This document shows, in pieces, positions 14,005 to 28,300 of a DNA stretch of 64,000 bases (the first letter of the stretch is position 1; every line of letters begins with the position of its first letter). Source of the DNA: Manis javanica (lineage: Eukaryota > Chordata > Mammalia > Pholidota > Manidae). A program made the translations under genes and the position numbers. The DNA is taken from the NCBI RefSeq assembly GCF_040802235.1, contig NC_133161.1:14339001-14403000 (forward strand), written 5' to 3'. The notes under the pieces were generated by a model. It made no database searches. It was not told the DNA's origin and saw nothing but the letters and a program-made list of their open reading frames with translations.

Positions 14005-14460
14005 AGCCCCAAGGTGGGCTGAGATATTGTCTTCTTGCTAAAGAATCTTGCCTCTTGAACTTCCTGGGTGTTAAAATGCAGTCTTATCTTTAAGGTGGAA
14101 GTCTTCCTGCCTTTAACCATGCCGTCTACAGCTGGGTCTGCAGCTAAGTTAGTTGCTCAGTTTGCAGAATAACCTCATCAGATCTGAAGGAGGAAAGACA
14201 GCACATAGGCCTGGACCTTTTAGCCTGCTAAAGTGAACCTTACACAAAGTTACAAATGATTAGCATAATAAAACATGTGCTACTCTTCTTGATCTGGGGC
14301 ACATTAACTGATTTCACTGAAGAATGATTCTAGAGCTTAATGTTTAACATAGAGTTTTAGCAGGGGGATTTCTTTGCATGTAGTTACATTGCTCTGACTG
14401 CAAATATCCTACCCTGCCCCCTCCGGAGGCCCTCACCCTACTCTGACTACATCCATGGTC
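14005..14460 (+). repeat. Dispersed repeat, copy 1 (inverted partner at 55.4 kb)
   Basis: This ~450-bp segment matches the reverse complement of about 55,395-55,880 along its length, for example AAGGTGGGCTGAGATA at one end and CTAGAGCTTAATGTTTAACA near the other. The two copies are clearly diverged. Size and single-unit structure suggest an LTR or old DNA element; I cannot name the family. Confidence 0.7.
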
Positions 14461-16266
14461 CCTGTCTCACTATCATGGCCATAATATCATTGTCACACCT
14501 AATGATGTTATTAGAAATTCCTTAATGTCATCAAACTTCCAAACTTGTATACATTTCCCTGCTTTTTCCCCCTCATCTCTTTTTCATGTCTTTCTCTTTG
14601 TTTTTGTTTTTTTTTTTGTTTATTTTACAGCTGGTTCATTTAAATAAGGATCCAAATAAGGTCAACTTATTTATTTGGCTGATTTGTCTCCTTTCTTTTA
14701 GTCTATTGATTATTTTGCCACTTACTTATTGAAGAAGTTGGGTCATGTATCCTGTACAGCTTCCCACATTCTGGATTTTTCTTTTCACATCCACATGGTG
14801 TGGTCTAACGTGTTACTCCTTCCCCTGTGGCAGCTGGTAGAGCTAGAGGCTTGATCAGATTCAGGTTTGATTCTTTTTATGAAACTGCATCATGGGTGAT
14901 GTTGTATACTTCCTTCCTATTGCATCTCAGCAGGGGCCATGTGCCATCAGATTGTCTGTTTCAGTGACATTATGGATTTGTCAATGGGTTCAGGTGTGAT
15001 CAGTCTTACCCATCTCTCAGTAAAGTTCTCCACTAGGCTTTCACCTAATAGTTGTTCAGCCATTGATGATTATTGCCTAGATCCATTATTTCACTGGGAG
15101 TTGCCAAATTATAATTTAATTCCATCCTTCTTTCTAAGTGTCCTGGCTGAAATTAAAGCATAGTTTTCTTTTACCAACTCTTTGGTTACCCTAAAGTACA
15201 GACAATTTGTACAAGAAAGGCAAGATATTTACTAGTTTTCCTAATAATGATTTGTTTTTTTTAGTATTCTGCAAAGTGATTTATGAGATTTTCATTTTAG
15301 TGTTACTATGAACAGTGGATTTTAGTATCATTGATGTGTTTCAATTCTTTGCTTTCATTATTCTTTTTGATGATCAAAATTTCCATCTTTTGCCAATGGA
15401 AATATTTTCAAGTTGAATCTTGTAATTTTGTTATAACCCCAGCAGTTTTTTACATATTCCTTGCTATCTGGTACGACAAGATTTCCAGGTCCAACTTATA
15501 CATTTCCTGGCCCAGACCCGGAATTAGTCATTTATCTATGGTGCCAGAGTTTCTTTAAGTGGGCAATAGGAAAAAAAAATCTAGACTCTAGGAGTGCACA
15601 GGGGTCGTTTTTCTAGGCTCTTCCAATAGATAGTTTTAGGAGATATACATATGAAATACACATAATGAATCCATATTGATATTTCCAATTCAAAATTAGG
15701 ATTGTAAAGTTTCTACATAACTCCTTTGATTTTTGTATCTTTTTTTTCTTACACTGAAAATCTTCGTTCCTAAAATATTGATATAATTGCTATTTGCTTT
15801 ATCTTACAATATGTACTAGTATCCAAATAATACCAATATTACTACTAACAATGTAATTACTGAGAACAGATTAGGGTTGTTTCTGTTTATCCCACTAGGG
15901 ATGTAGAGTTAAAATTCTGTGTCTTAAAGTCATTTGAAAAAATTGGTACTCAGCATTCTTTGTTATTCTTTTCTTCTGATTTTTAGGATTAAGAATCCTT
16001 TTTAGGGCTAAAAAAGGGGGAATAAAAAGCAGTGCCCTGTGGGTTTCTTCCAGAATTAAATAAAAATAACACATACCCAGTTGTCTCATTTGGTCATTTA
16101 ACCCCTCCATGTCTAGCTTGTTCATATGAAAAGGGGTGATAAATTATATTGTCTACTTGACAGATTTTCTGTAAAGAGTAAAGAAGAACATAGACTTTAT
16201 TTCTTTCCTCTTCCCTCTTCTGCTTTCATCAGGGAAGTCGTGTGGGGAATTTGAACCATTCAGAAG

Positions 16267-16348
16267 ATGGTGACCAAGAAGACAGAGCCGGTCACCGCCA
16301 TCAGCCTTCGGAAGCTGAGCCTGGGGACCCCAGAACCACAGCCAAAAG
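16267..16348 (+). CDS. SVOPL: SVOPL coding exon 1 (start codon)
   Basis: The exon probably starts at 16,233 after a polypyrimidine tract and TTTCATCAG; 34 bases of 5' UTR precede ATG 16,267. It codes residues 1-27 ([20 protein letters not shown] then TPEPQPK), the cytosolic N-terminus, and ends one base into codon 28 at a strong GTAAGT donor. Confidence 0.92.
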
Positions 16349-19300
16349 GTAAGTGACTGTAGAAGTCTCTGACCCTCATGCTTAATTTTCCCCCTTCTAT
16401 TTACTAGTTTGGGTAAGAATGGATTGTTTTTCCAACATCCTCCTGGGTGAGCTGTGATCTGCACGCATTCCTGTTCCACAGAGGCGATTCCTTTCATTCT
16501 GGCTTTGCTTGTTAGAGTCAAAGACCTTCACCGTGGAAGATGCCGTGGAGACCATCGGATTCGGACGTTTCCACATTGCCCTGTTTCTGATCATGGGCAG
16601 CACTGGGGTGAGTGCCCCTTGGAGGCTGTTCGAATCTCAGGTGGTGACTCATCATGAGCCATGTAGAACCTTCCACGGAGCTCCAGCTCTGGCGCGTCCA
16701 TTCAGGGAGGGGCGTGAAAGGGAGCAGGAGCCCTGGGAGGCGGAAGACCTAGAAAATCATTTTCCATCAGCATTCTGGCAGGTGTTTGGTTTTGAGCAAA
16801 TGAATATCTGTGTCTCTGTGTTCTGGGAATTCAACACTCATTTTTAAAAGTGGCTTAAATGGAGGTATGGGGAAGAGAGGTGACAACTCTGGTTCATTCT
16901 AAGTGACATTAGACACATGGTTCTCAAACATTGTATGCATAGGAATTTCCTGGGACACCTGTTGCAGTTCCAGATTTCTAGGTCGTTTGGCCCTGCTGGA
17001 GGCTTGTTATTTACCATCTGCTATTTTGAGAAAAAGAGTGACAGCTCAGCCTGAGGGCGTTCACACCCAGCGGAGGCGCACTGGAAACCGCGGCCGCGTC
17101 CTCCGTTTGTAGGTGGAGTGCGAACATGTGAAGGGCTCATAATATCAATTATTTTCCAATAAAATGTAATTTGATTTAAAAAGAAAAAGAACCCATGGCA
17201 AGGTGCATCATGTGATAATGAGACAGAACGGAAAAGCAGAGACAGGGGGTCAACACAACGATGATTAGTTTAGGTGCGACATAAAGGGAACTAAGAGGGA
17301 GGCCAGTAAGTAAATACTAGAGAGCCTGACCCTCACTGCTCAGCTAATGGTGGAAGAAGGGTGATTGATGTGAGCTGGAGGTAGCATGTGACAAGTTCTG
17401 GGGCATCTCTCAGAAGGCTTGTGCTCTCAGGAGGCAGTCTAGTATCCGAAGAGAGAGAGAGACAAGACACTCTAGTCCTACTTGTACAATAACCAGTAAT
17501 GTGGTTTAGAACATTTCTTCATCTATGAGGTCTCACCACGCTCCAAAGTTTTAAGACCCCATATTTCCATGGACAAGTAGATGTTAATGGGTAGGGTTTT
17601 CATATATCTTTCTTCCACTTTTAACCAGACCATCTCCATTTCTGTTTTGCATATTTAGTTTCTAGCACGGTTTCATTTCTTGGTCCCCTTGGCTTAAGAA
17701 GCGTTAAACTCTCTGCATCTTTTGCCTTCAGATATGTTGGGAGCCTTGTCCTTTCTCCCGTAACAACCCTCTAGCAAGTAAAAAGAATATGTAGAAAGCT
17801 TTTAACCTGCCCAAATCAATCAAACCACCTGTATGAAGGAAGTACATCTCTCTTAGTTATTATCTGTGTTAGAAAGATGGGGCCTTTGTGCCCCCTTTCC
17901 AAAGGACAGTTATCACCCCTCTATAGGCAACCCAGATGTCCATCTCCATATCCACACCCATGGAGATTGTATGTCTATTGCATATTTATGTGGTTGCGAA
18001 ACGTCCCTGGTCTTCTTTAAGTGTTTAAAGGCTGCTTCAATTTTTCCCAGTAAGGAAGGGCTGTTTACCAGGCCTCCCCCTCCCTATCTCACACACAGAG
18101 GGAAAGAGAACCATTCATTTGGGTGTGGTAACCAAATCCCTCCTTGGTTTCAAGGTGCTGCTTTGTGAACCAGGATCTTCTCATGAGAACTGATGTGTTG
18201 ACGGTGATGAGCACAGCCCCTCCTGGGCTTGGCCTGCCCAGGCTCTTGAGGCATTTGCAGCAGTAGCTGGGTTTCAGGCTTTGTGTGCCCAGGACGTACA
18301 GCAGAGCAACTTCGGGTTGTGACCAGGACTCTAAGCCCTGGTCTTCTCTAAGGTCTCTCATGAGGTCTTCTAAGACCCTTTTTATGCCAGCTGTTTCTCT
18401 ATGCCTCCCTCCTAAGCTCCTTTCCCCTAAGGCTATTCTATCAGAGTGAGTGGAGCCTTATCTCTAAGACCCTTCAGAGGCATGGAGTTCTGATTGGTAT
18501 TGACTCAACTGTTCTGTATTACTGAGGGAGGTGCGTTTAATAGCTCAAACATTTTTCTTAGGTCATCACATTATCTCTTATTTATGATACTACTTTCTGG
18601 GCTAAAACATACTAGCTATCTGAACTCTGAACATGAAACATGACTATAATACTCTCTAAGGGGAGATAAGCCTTTATGGTATACTTTGCATTTCCACATC
18701 ACTATACCTTTTTCAATCCATACCTTCAAGTCACACAAATGCAAATAGTACTATAATAAATACCCCATACAAATATCCTATTGTTCTTAACAGGACATGT
18801 CTCAAACAAATACATCATTTCCCCTTTTCCCTCCTGTCATCCTTATTCCTGTCACTGATGTCATTGCTCATCCCTGCCTCCAGGCACAACACCTCAGAAT
18901 CATCTTTGACCCTTCCTTCTTTATCCTGTGTGAATTTCTATCATCTGTTTCTATTTATTCTTTCAGTTCTTTTCTAGTATCGACCTGTTCCTTTCCCTGG
19001 GACATAAACTCACCCTGTAATGGATTATGAGATGTGGACAGAGGATGCTATTTAAACTTTCTATTGAGAGATTTAGTAGCATATCTTATATTACATTTGA
19101 TAAATAAGCATTCTTTCCTGGTGACAAAGTCATATTGTTTTGTACTTGTTACTTTAATTTTCTAGTTTTCATGAACCTTGCCTCCCCAGCCCAGCTTCTT
19201 GAGATCAAGGACTAGTTCAAAAATCCTTTTGCAAAGGGTGCCCTGAGATCTCCACAGTGGCGAGTATAAACAACAAAGCTAGAGAGATGTGGACACTGGG

Positions 19301-22300
19301 GGTTAGCTAGGTTCACTCACTAGCTGGTTGATTGCCCCCCACCCCACAACATCCGCATAGTGTTACATTGCAAATGTATGGATTAGTATCAACGTGAGTG
19401 AGCATGTGTCATGAATCTTTGGGGACACTCTCAAGTTGTTCAAACCATAAATGTTACATCCATGAAAGGCAACATTCTATACTTTATCCAACTAGCAGTG
19501 CAGAGAGGGTGCACAATAGGTGCTTCCTAAATGGGGGAGGGGAAGGAGGAAGTTACGGTTGGAAAGATGATGGACTGGCAGATGTGGGGAGAGGTGATGA
19601 GAAGCTAGCACTTAGTATGGTGTTTCCCCTCCTTTAAGGTTGCCGAGGCCATGGAGATCATGTTAATAGCGGTTGTGTCTCCTGTCATCCGCTGTGAATG
19701 GCATCTGGAGAACTGGCAGGTAGCATTAGTGACCACGGTAAGTGCCTGCTATCTGTGCTTTGAATGAGCTGACCGAGACCCCAGGCCTTCTGCTCCCCTT
19801 CCCCCATCCCATGGGCCGAGAGCCAAAGCAGATTCACCACTTGACGTGTGGGCTTCCAAAGCTCATGGGTTTGCAAGCCCAAACTGCCATTGGAAGCTTT
19901 CTTTCCCTTTCTCTTTTCCCACAGAGAGCACAACCTTGGACTGCTTATTTTCCAGCCCCCAGCAAGAACCTGGAAGAGATAAACGCAAAGCAGAGAATAT
20001 GACCCTGAAGTCATGGGTTAATTGTAGTTTAAGTCAGACTGCGATTTAGTTGGCCTAGGGTGATTTAAGTGATCACCGGGGCACCCTCACTGAATGGTAC
20101 TGTGTCACACCTTCAACTGAACTCAGAGACATTTATTAATAGTCTTACGAGTTGTACACTCACCAAGTCTCACTCCAGTGTGGAATTAGGAGTATTAGCC
20201 ATCATTCTTTCAAAAGGTGTTTATTAAGTACCAGTTAGTTGCCAGAGGACCATGTGTGTGCACGTATCCCAGAGGCAGTCCAAGCAGTTCCATGTTGCTC
20301 CACTAGAAAGGGAGGGCGAGGCAACCGCGGGCAAGGCTGCAGAGACGGGCATCCAGAAGCATGTCACTCTGTGGACTGTGGGCGGACCCCACGCTGTAGA
20401 CCCCAGGAGTCCACTGCACCCCAGCTTGGGCCAAAGTGCAGAGACCCTCTAAGCAAAAAACAGTGCACACAGAGATATATGACAGTTTCTCAAATTACTG
20501 TTTTGTATAATAAAAATCAATTTTACCTCAACACATCACTGACTTCACAGTCATTATGTATTTCTCATTAGGTGGATATTAAAGTACACCTATCATGCAG
20601 AGCTCTGCTAAATCTGTTTTTTTTTTTTATCTTAAAAGGGGCTCTTCATTCATAAAAATTTTAGAGGCCACACTGTGGATGATGGGGAGGTGTTGAGGGG
20701 CTCTAAGGAGGGACATGGTTAGTTTTCCAAGAACCCTGAGGAGAGAGGGTTGGAGGGTAGATAGGCTGTGGTGGTGGTGAAGTGGCAGGGGGCGTGGAGT
20801 GTGTGTTCTGGAAGGGCTGACGTGGTCACATCTGCTGAGCAGGTCAGAGAAACACAAGGTGAGGGGCAGGGAGCCATCTGCTTAGGTATCAAGCTGGTTT
20901 TCATGAAGGCAGAACTTGCTAGAGAGAGGCCCAGACTAGTTTAGCAAAGAGGCAGCATTTCCCCATCTCCCAGGCTTCCCATCTCTCAATCCAATCCATT
21001 CTCCGGACATCCTGGCCTGAGCAGTTGTTAACTGAGAAAGCTTCAGAGCTATGAGTCAATCATGTCCCTACCATTTTGTGAGTAAGAGTTAATGCTGAAG
21101 AAACAAAACCTCATGCGGTGCATAAATCAGAAACAGAAGAGTCATTTTTTATTGAACAATAAGTGCCTGCAGAAAACAGGAGACCCTCCAAGGGAAGGGA
21201 TGGAGAGAGGAGAGAGAGAGAGAGGGAGAGAGACAGAGACAGAGGGAGAGATAATATCTCTGTGCCTCTATGTGTTTCCCCAACAGGACTGGAGCTCACA
21301 AGCTTTGGGGTTCACGTGGGCTTTGGTTCAAGGTTTGTGCTCCAGACAGGCTTCATAGGAAGCAACTCGGTCTGAGGAAAGTCATTTCTTTACACTGATT
21401 GGAGAGAACACAGCAAAGAAACGTTTCGCACTTAGGGGGAAGAACAGAGTCAACTTGATATTTAATTTTATTTGACTATTTCTTTCATTAGTCAGCTAAT
21501 TTAGTTTAATTCAGTTGCCATGTAGTCTATTAGCACAGTATCTCAATAAACAAAAGTATTTTCCGTTGAAAGAACGAGTTTCCTCCCTGTCCCAGACAGT
21601 TTGTCTGTTGTCTTTTATTCAAGTCTGGTTAAAAAGAAGAAAACATATTCACCTCTCCCTTCTTGGAGGGCATTTGATCATTTCTGATTCCACAATAGAA
21701 ACTGTTAAATTTTAGAGGCACCCAAATTGTGAGATTCACCAACTGATAGGATTTTTTTCAAAAACTGAGTAGCTGACATAGGGTTGGCATTAAAAGATAG
21801 GTATTTGACAAGTAAGTCCATTAGAAGAAGGGAAAGAGGCAGAAAACCTTGCCACCCACAGCCACCAGCTTTTCAAAAAGGGAAGAGCACATTAATACCA
21901 ACAATCAGAAAATTATTTCAGACTGAAAAGAGCCCTTCATATTAAATAACTCTAGAGTTATGCAGAATATATCACATTGTCCTTATTTTGTACTGTTTTG
22001 CTGAGGGCCGATTAGATTTCATTACAGTGCAGCATCTGTCCCAAGACTGAAATTTTGAACACACTGGCTTCCCCCTGCCGCCGCCAAGTCCTCCAGAGAA
22101 TAGTGCCCGGAGGAAAAACATGGCTTTTGTCATTCAAGAAGAGACAAGACGGTTTGTTTGTTTTTATAGTTCCCTGTGAAAGAAATGTGTTTGAGTCTTC
22201 CTTATGAAGAGTACAGAAGGGAAAGAAAAAAGGAGAAAGCAAAGCAGGGGGCAGAGAGAAACAGCTTTCTCATTGAAAAAGTGTTAGAAATGCATGCTGA

Positions 22301-25300
22301 CGTCTTCCCTTTGATTCCTCTGGAAGCAGTCGGTCAGGGATCTTACCAGAAAGGAAAGCAGGTGAAGCTTGGAAGGGCTCAAAGGCAGAAAACAGTACAG
22401 ACATCAGATTACAGCTCAGGCTGAGTTAAAATGCTGCTATCATATGCAGATTCTTGACTTTTTATCAAGGTAGGATAAGCCACTGTGAGAGCAATTAAGG
22501 AAAAAGAGTAGGTTTATGTGACTTCGTAGAGTGTTTAGAAATGAATGATTGGTTTTGGTGTTTCACGTTTGTGTTTACATGTATACAGAAAAGAAGGCTG
22601 CTTCTAGAAGTCTCAACTTGTGTGTGGAATAAAGCAGAGCATGAATAAATACAGTTTTTTAAAAAAGTATTAAAATGGAAATTGACAATTACACATCAGG
22701 GTAGAGTGAGGCCAGTGCCATCATCTTGGATCAGAGGGAAAACTTACCTGCTCCTTCCACCGCGTCCCCACCAGGGGGCAGTGTCCCAGGTGCGGCGTCC
22801 GCCGAGGAGAGGCACAGGCCGCTGAGAGTCTGGCCGTGTTACCTGGGAGTCAGGGCAGAGCTGCATGAAAGCCCTTCACCCTCCACCGTTTCCAGGCTAT
22901 TTTTAGTGAACTTGGATGAAGCTTAGTGCAGTAAGTTAGCATATTATAAAAACTCTGCTTAGAGGATAATTTCTTCTCACCCCACTCTAGATGGTGTTTT
23001 TCGGCTACATGGTATTCAGCATCCTTTTTGGCCTTCTGGCTGACAGATACGGCCGCTGGAAGGTAGGTTGGCCCTGCAGGAGGATTTGGAATTTTCTTCT
23101 GGGGCAATGTCACCACTGCCTCTCTTCAGTGGACATTTCCCTATCAATACCCCAGACAGGAAGTGTCCTCTGACATCACCTTCTTGAGCTCCAGGCATGT
23201 CTTCTTGCCTTCTCATCTTTTCCCAAAGTACCTGACCCACTGCCCAGGAGTGGAGGTGATGGATAGTTGTGCATAGATCAGATCAGAATGTGGGAATTTG
23301 CATGTAGAAACACAAGCAGCTTCCCATTTTACCTTTGGTATAGCTTTGAAACAAAGCCACTTGCTTGAGGTCACACACTTACAGAGCTTAACCGTCAAGA
23401 TGTAAATCTGTCTCCTGATTACAAGCCCCGGATCTGTCTGCTTTTCCTGTCGGACGTCTGGTGGGGAAAGCCTCTCGGAGCGTAAACACAGAGGAGAAGC
23501 CCAAAGGAATACATTCCTGGAATTGGCTGTATATGTTTTGAAATACACAAAGTAAATATCATAGACATTTATAACCGGATAATGAAAACACAAGTATCTC
23601 AAAAATTTTTAAGGACTATAGGCATTTTACAGAAGAAATACAATCAAGAAACCTTAAAAAAAAGTTCAATCAAGGAGTCATCGAAAGTGAAATTACATAG
23701 TAAGATATATATTTTTTCTTTTTTTGTGTGCTTTTATTTTTTCCTTTTTAAAAAATTTTATTTTTTATTAAGGTATCATTGATATACACTCTTATGAAGG
23801 TTTCACAAGAAAAACAATGTGGTTATTACATTCACCCTTATTATCGAGTCCCCCTCATACTCCATTGTGTATTTTTTCTTATCCATTTCAAACATCAAAT
23901 CCATGAGGAACTTTTCTTTTTCTTAGAGAAAACTGCAAGCGTATGGACACCTTCACAGATTATTGGTATAGTTTCTCTGGCCATCAGTCTGGCAGCATGA
24001 ATCAAGAACCTTGAGAATATCCGTTCTAATCGTTGCAGAAATCTAGCCTACTCAGATCATCAAAGAGCCACAGAGATTTGTTCACAGACATTGTCTCAGC
24101 TAATTTTAATTGCCAAAGAATGTGAAGCCACCTCAGCGTTCAACAGCAGGGAAGGACAATGCATTGTGGTACATGTATTACAGTGGGTCTTTCCACTGGA
24201 ATAGTTTGCAGTCAATTAAAAATATGTTTTCTCTTACAAACAGGGAAAAATGGGGTAAAATCCTATCCCATTTACTCTGATTTGGAGAATCAAGGAAGAT
24301 TTAAATATTTAACTTTTGTTTTTCCTTCCATATCTTCTACTATGAACTTGTATTATTCTTATAATTAGAGAAAAAGCAAATACCTGAGATGGTCTCCTTA
24401 TACCCATTCCAGCACAATGCTGCACGGCGCTCCTTCCGGCCATCCCTGCGAGCAGGGAGGGCAAGCTTTTGCATTCTGATCTACATGTCCAGGTTCCTGC
24501 CTCCGGCTAGGGTGGACGCAGTTGGGTAGTTTTGAAGAATGGTCTGATCTTGGAGCATCTGGGCTTTCGGACCCTAGAACAGGAGGGGGCGTAGCATTTG
24601 ATGATCTTGAGAGATCAGAGAGCTCGTGTTGTTCCTCAGCAAAGCAAACCTCAGAAGTTGTTTCCTCCCCGACCTTCCCCTGAGGGCAGGCCCATTAATA
24701 GGTCTCTTTTCGTTGCTTCAGATTTTGTTCATCTCGTTCCTGTGGGGAGCCTACTTCTCCTTGCTGACCTCTTTCTCCCCCTCGTACATCTGGTTCGTCT
24801 TCCTGCGGACGATGGTGGGCTGTGGCGTGTCTGGCCATGCACAAGGGTAAAGACTTCCCCTAGAGCAGCCTTGAGAGAGAGCTGTACATCCCCAGCTACT
24901 TACACACACGCACACTGCGGATAATGGACTAATAGCGTCAATACGTTGCAGACTTACAGAGTTTGTTTCTGCTAATTATATTTTAGCTTTTTTTTTTTAA
25001 GTGATTGTTGCTTATTCTACTAGGAGCTGTTTGCTCATTAAAATGATGGTTGATGGTGAGGCTAGCCGAGTGCTAGACTGAGCATGTGTCAACTTTTTTT
25101 TGTCAAAGGCTGATTGCTATTTTTTAGATGAATAATAGTTTGTTAGGCTAAATGCTAACAATAAGTGTGCCATATGAGGTAGGTAACAAAAATGTCCACC
25201 CAAACACAGCCTATGATTGTTGGAATAGCTAAATTGAACATAAGCACCTTTAACATTTAGGAATAAGCGTTTGAAAGTGCCATTGCCCTGTACCTTAAGA

Positions 25301-28300
25301 CTGTGCTGAAGTGAATGTGTGAAGCAGGGTGAGATGGACTGGGAGATCTGCAGCTGCCTGTCTGTCTCCTGCCCTTCGGAAAGTGTGCAGCATCTTAGGG
25401 TGCATGTGTGTGAAGGGTGTTACACTAGATATTCAGCAACTTGGGAGCCTCCCTCAAGTTAACAGGTCCCCAGCCTCTTCTCTCCTGGGCAACCTGGAAC
25501 AAGATACCCTTAGAATATATTAGGAGATGTCAAAGCACCCTATTATTACCTTAATATATAAAGGAAAGAACTGTCCTTTCCTGGGGCATAAATTAAGCAC
25601 CACTCTGAGCTTTGGAGCTCTAGAGGAGTGGAAGTTAGGGAGAATTTTTAAACATCCCTCAGGAAGCAGCCCAGTCCGTGTGTTAAAGACTCCAAACTGG
25701 CTAATAATTTTGACAAAGATAAGCAATTGGAAAACTAAGGGAACACCATTCCATTCATGCCTCCATTTACAGAATTAATATGTACTTAGTTAGAAATCTG
25801 TGCTTTGACTGGCAGCATTAGTTGGGGAAACTATTGCTTTCTCTTGGGTGTATTTTAATTAATGTTTCGGAAGAGGGAATCAAGCTTGGCAAAACATTTT
25901 GCCAACATTTCTCTCAGCAAAAGAAATAAGGCTAGTATCTCATAAATGGTAGAAAGTTTAACTTTGCGAATAAAAATGCAAACAGAGGAATAGTTGTAAA
26001 TTTATTTTTTACTGTTTTCTTATGTGGATTTTAGCTGTTAGCTAAATTATATTTTGGTGTTTAATTGTGTAGGAAGAACTCTCTTCTGTTTTTTTTTACT
26101 TATTAACACTCAATACTTCTGACAATCCTTCACTTCTGACGCCAAATGTTGTGGGGGTTTTATACACCAATTCTCCAACACCCTCTGGGTGTCCTAAAAT
26201 TCAGTTCCATTCTCACCCTCACTGGAGTTAGTGCGGACACCGCAAGATTGGCTCCCGCTTCGGATGCCAAGGACAAGTGGTAGGTCCCCAGGTGACCACA
26301 ACTTCTGTCCAGCTTGCTACGGATTGAAAATTCCTGCAAACTCCTCCTTGCGGTCAATACTTTTCTAGAGGGGCTCATACAATCCAGGAAAACTGCTCAC
26401 TTACTATTGCAGATTAGAAGGATATTTTAAAGGAAACATGAACAACCAGATGAAGAGATATACACAGGGCAAGGTCCAGAAGAGTCCGGAGAGCAGGAGC
26501 TACTGTCCCTGTGAGTTTGGGGTGCACCACCCTCCCGAAACGTGGAGAGGTTCACCAGCCTGGAAGCTCTCCAAACCCTGGATGGTAGGGATTTTTATAG
26601 AGGCTTCATCACGTAGGCATGACTGATTGTCGACTCATTTTCCAGCCCCTCTTCCCTCTCCAGAAGGCTGAAAGTTCCACGATTCTAATCATGGCTTGGT
26701 CTTTGTAGACCAGCCCGGCTAGGAATTCACCAAGAGCCTCTTTATCAGAACAAATGATGCTTGCATCATCAGCCAGCAAACTCCAGGGGTTTTAGGAGCA
26801 CTGTGTCAGGTACTGGGGTAAGATATCAGCGGGTATTAGCAGGAACCGAGGGCTGAGGACAATATATATATTTCATCATTTCACAGTGATGAACATCTAT
26901 GTTTTTGAATTCTTTAACTCGGTGACAAAAGTTATGACTGTTAAAAAAAAGTTATTTGGTTTTATAGAAACAGAATTATTGAGTTTATCCCCTCTTTCTG
27001 TTTAGGCTAATCATAAAGACTGAATTTTTGCCTACAAAATATCGAGGCTTTATGCTTCCCTTGTCTCAGGTAAGGTAAAATAGGGATTCTAGCCAGTCTT
27101 CTGATTGTATAGGGAATGATTGATGCACATGGTTTTTCTCCTGGTCAGTTGATTGTTCTTTGATTAGCACACTGCCTGTTACTTGGCATCAGTCAAAGAA
27201 CTCCGGGCATGCTTGATAAGAGGTCCAGTTCCCAGGTTTACTGAGCCAGAGCTTCTGTCATTCAACAGTAGCATTTCAAACACATACCCCTTCCTCAGGA
27301 ACCAGGAAACATCCAAATGACTGGTTTCAGTGGAATAACAGAAGCCCGGTATGCATGTGGGGTGAGCTCTCTCTCCCCAGGAGGTTCTCACTGGAGGGAC
27401 ACAGCAACGACCCCTTGTAGGGCCTCCTTGTCCCCTCCAGGAATCCTAGCATCTGCAAGGCCATGAGTGGCCCATGCCTGGGGGAATGTGCCCTAGGTAC
27501 CTCCTCCCAGCTGAGCTATATCCAGGTGAGAATATTGGGATGCTCCGAAGCCCTCCTCGGACCCCTGCTGGCCAGCGATCAGAGGTTTTGTATCCAGACA
27601 TTACATCAATCTAGACACCCTTGTACCTTCTTTGATACCATCATTATCTAAAAGGCCTGACCTTCAGGGGACCCAGAAGAGATGATCCTTCCCCCCGAAG
27701 TGTTATATATTTGGCAATAAGTAAGGCAGCAAGAGACTCTCTCTAAATTAATTTTTAATTTTTCTGATACTAAATTTAGGCAACAAAAGAATTAGAACCA
27801 ACAAACACCGAATGCTGTGTGCCTCCCAGCTTTCTCCTTCTGATCTTTGTTAAGATGGTTGCACATACTTTTAATACTTAGCATTTGGATTTTACACTTA
27901 ACATTATTTAACAGGCATGGTCCTGGTGCAAGCTTCTCTGTGACTATTTTCTCTTCCATCTGCCGCTCAGCCCTTGGCATGCTTCCTGGTTATGTCTTCC
28001 CCTTGCTAGTCTCATTTTCCAGGTCTCCTAAGGCCATCTAATTTACTCCAAGGCTTTAGCTACCTATATGTATATGACCCCCCAAATTCTTTATCTACAA
28101 CCAAGAGCACCTCCTTGAACTTCAGACACAGGTGGCCAGTAGACCATCTAATAGTCACTCGACTATCCTACAGGCTCCTCAAATACAACATGCATAGCCC
28201 TCATCTCTTCATCTTCCTCTGAAACCTCCTATTTCCATGTTTCCAGTCTCAGTTAATAGCAAACATTGTCCCTTTAGTCATCTGAGCCACAATCTCAGCC

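Larger units (their letters stand above)
6648..16232. other. Putative SVOPL intron 1: mostly old LINE fragments
   Basis: No coding exon recognised. Old L1M-type 3' UTR or ORF2-end fragments are recognisable at about 9,425-9,530, 10,100-10,560, 10,780-11,345, 12,960-13,065 and 14,590-15,590, the last with the widespread text AAACTGCATCATGGGTGATG. Pyrimidine-rich tracts lie at 9,060-9,165 and a MIR at 13,730-13,830. The stretches 6,650-9,000, 11,350-12,900 and 15,600-16,200 contain nothing I recognise. Confidence 0.6.
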
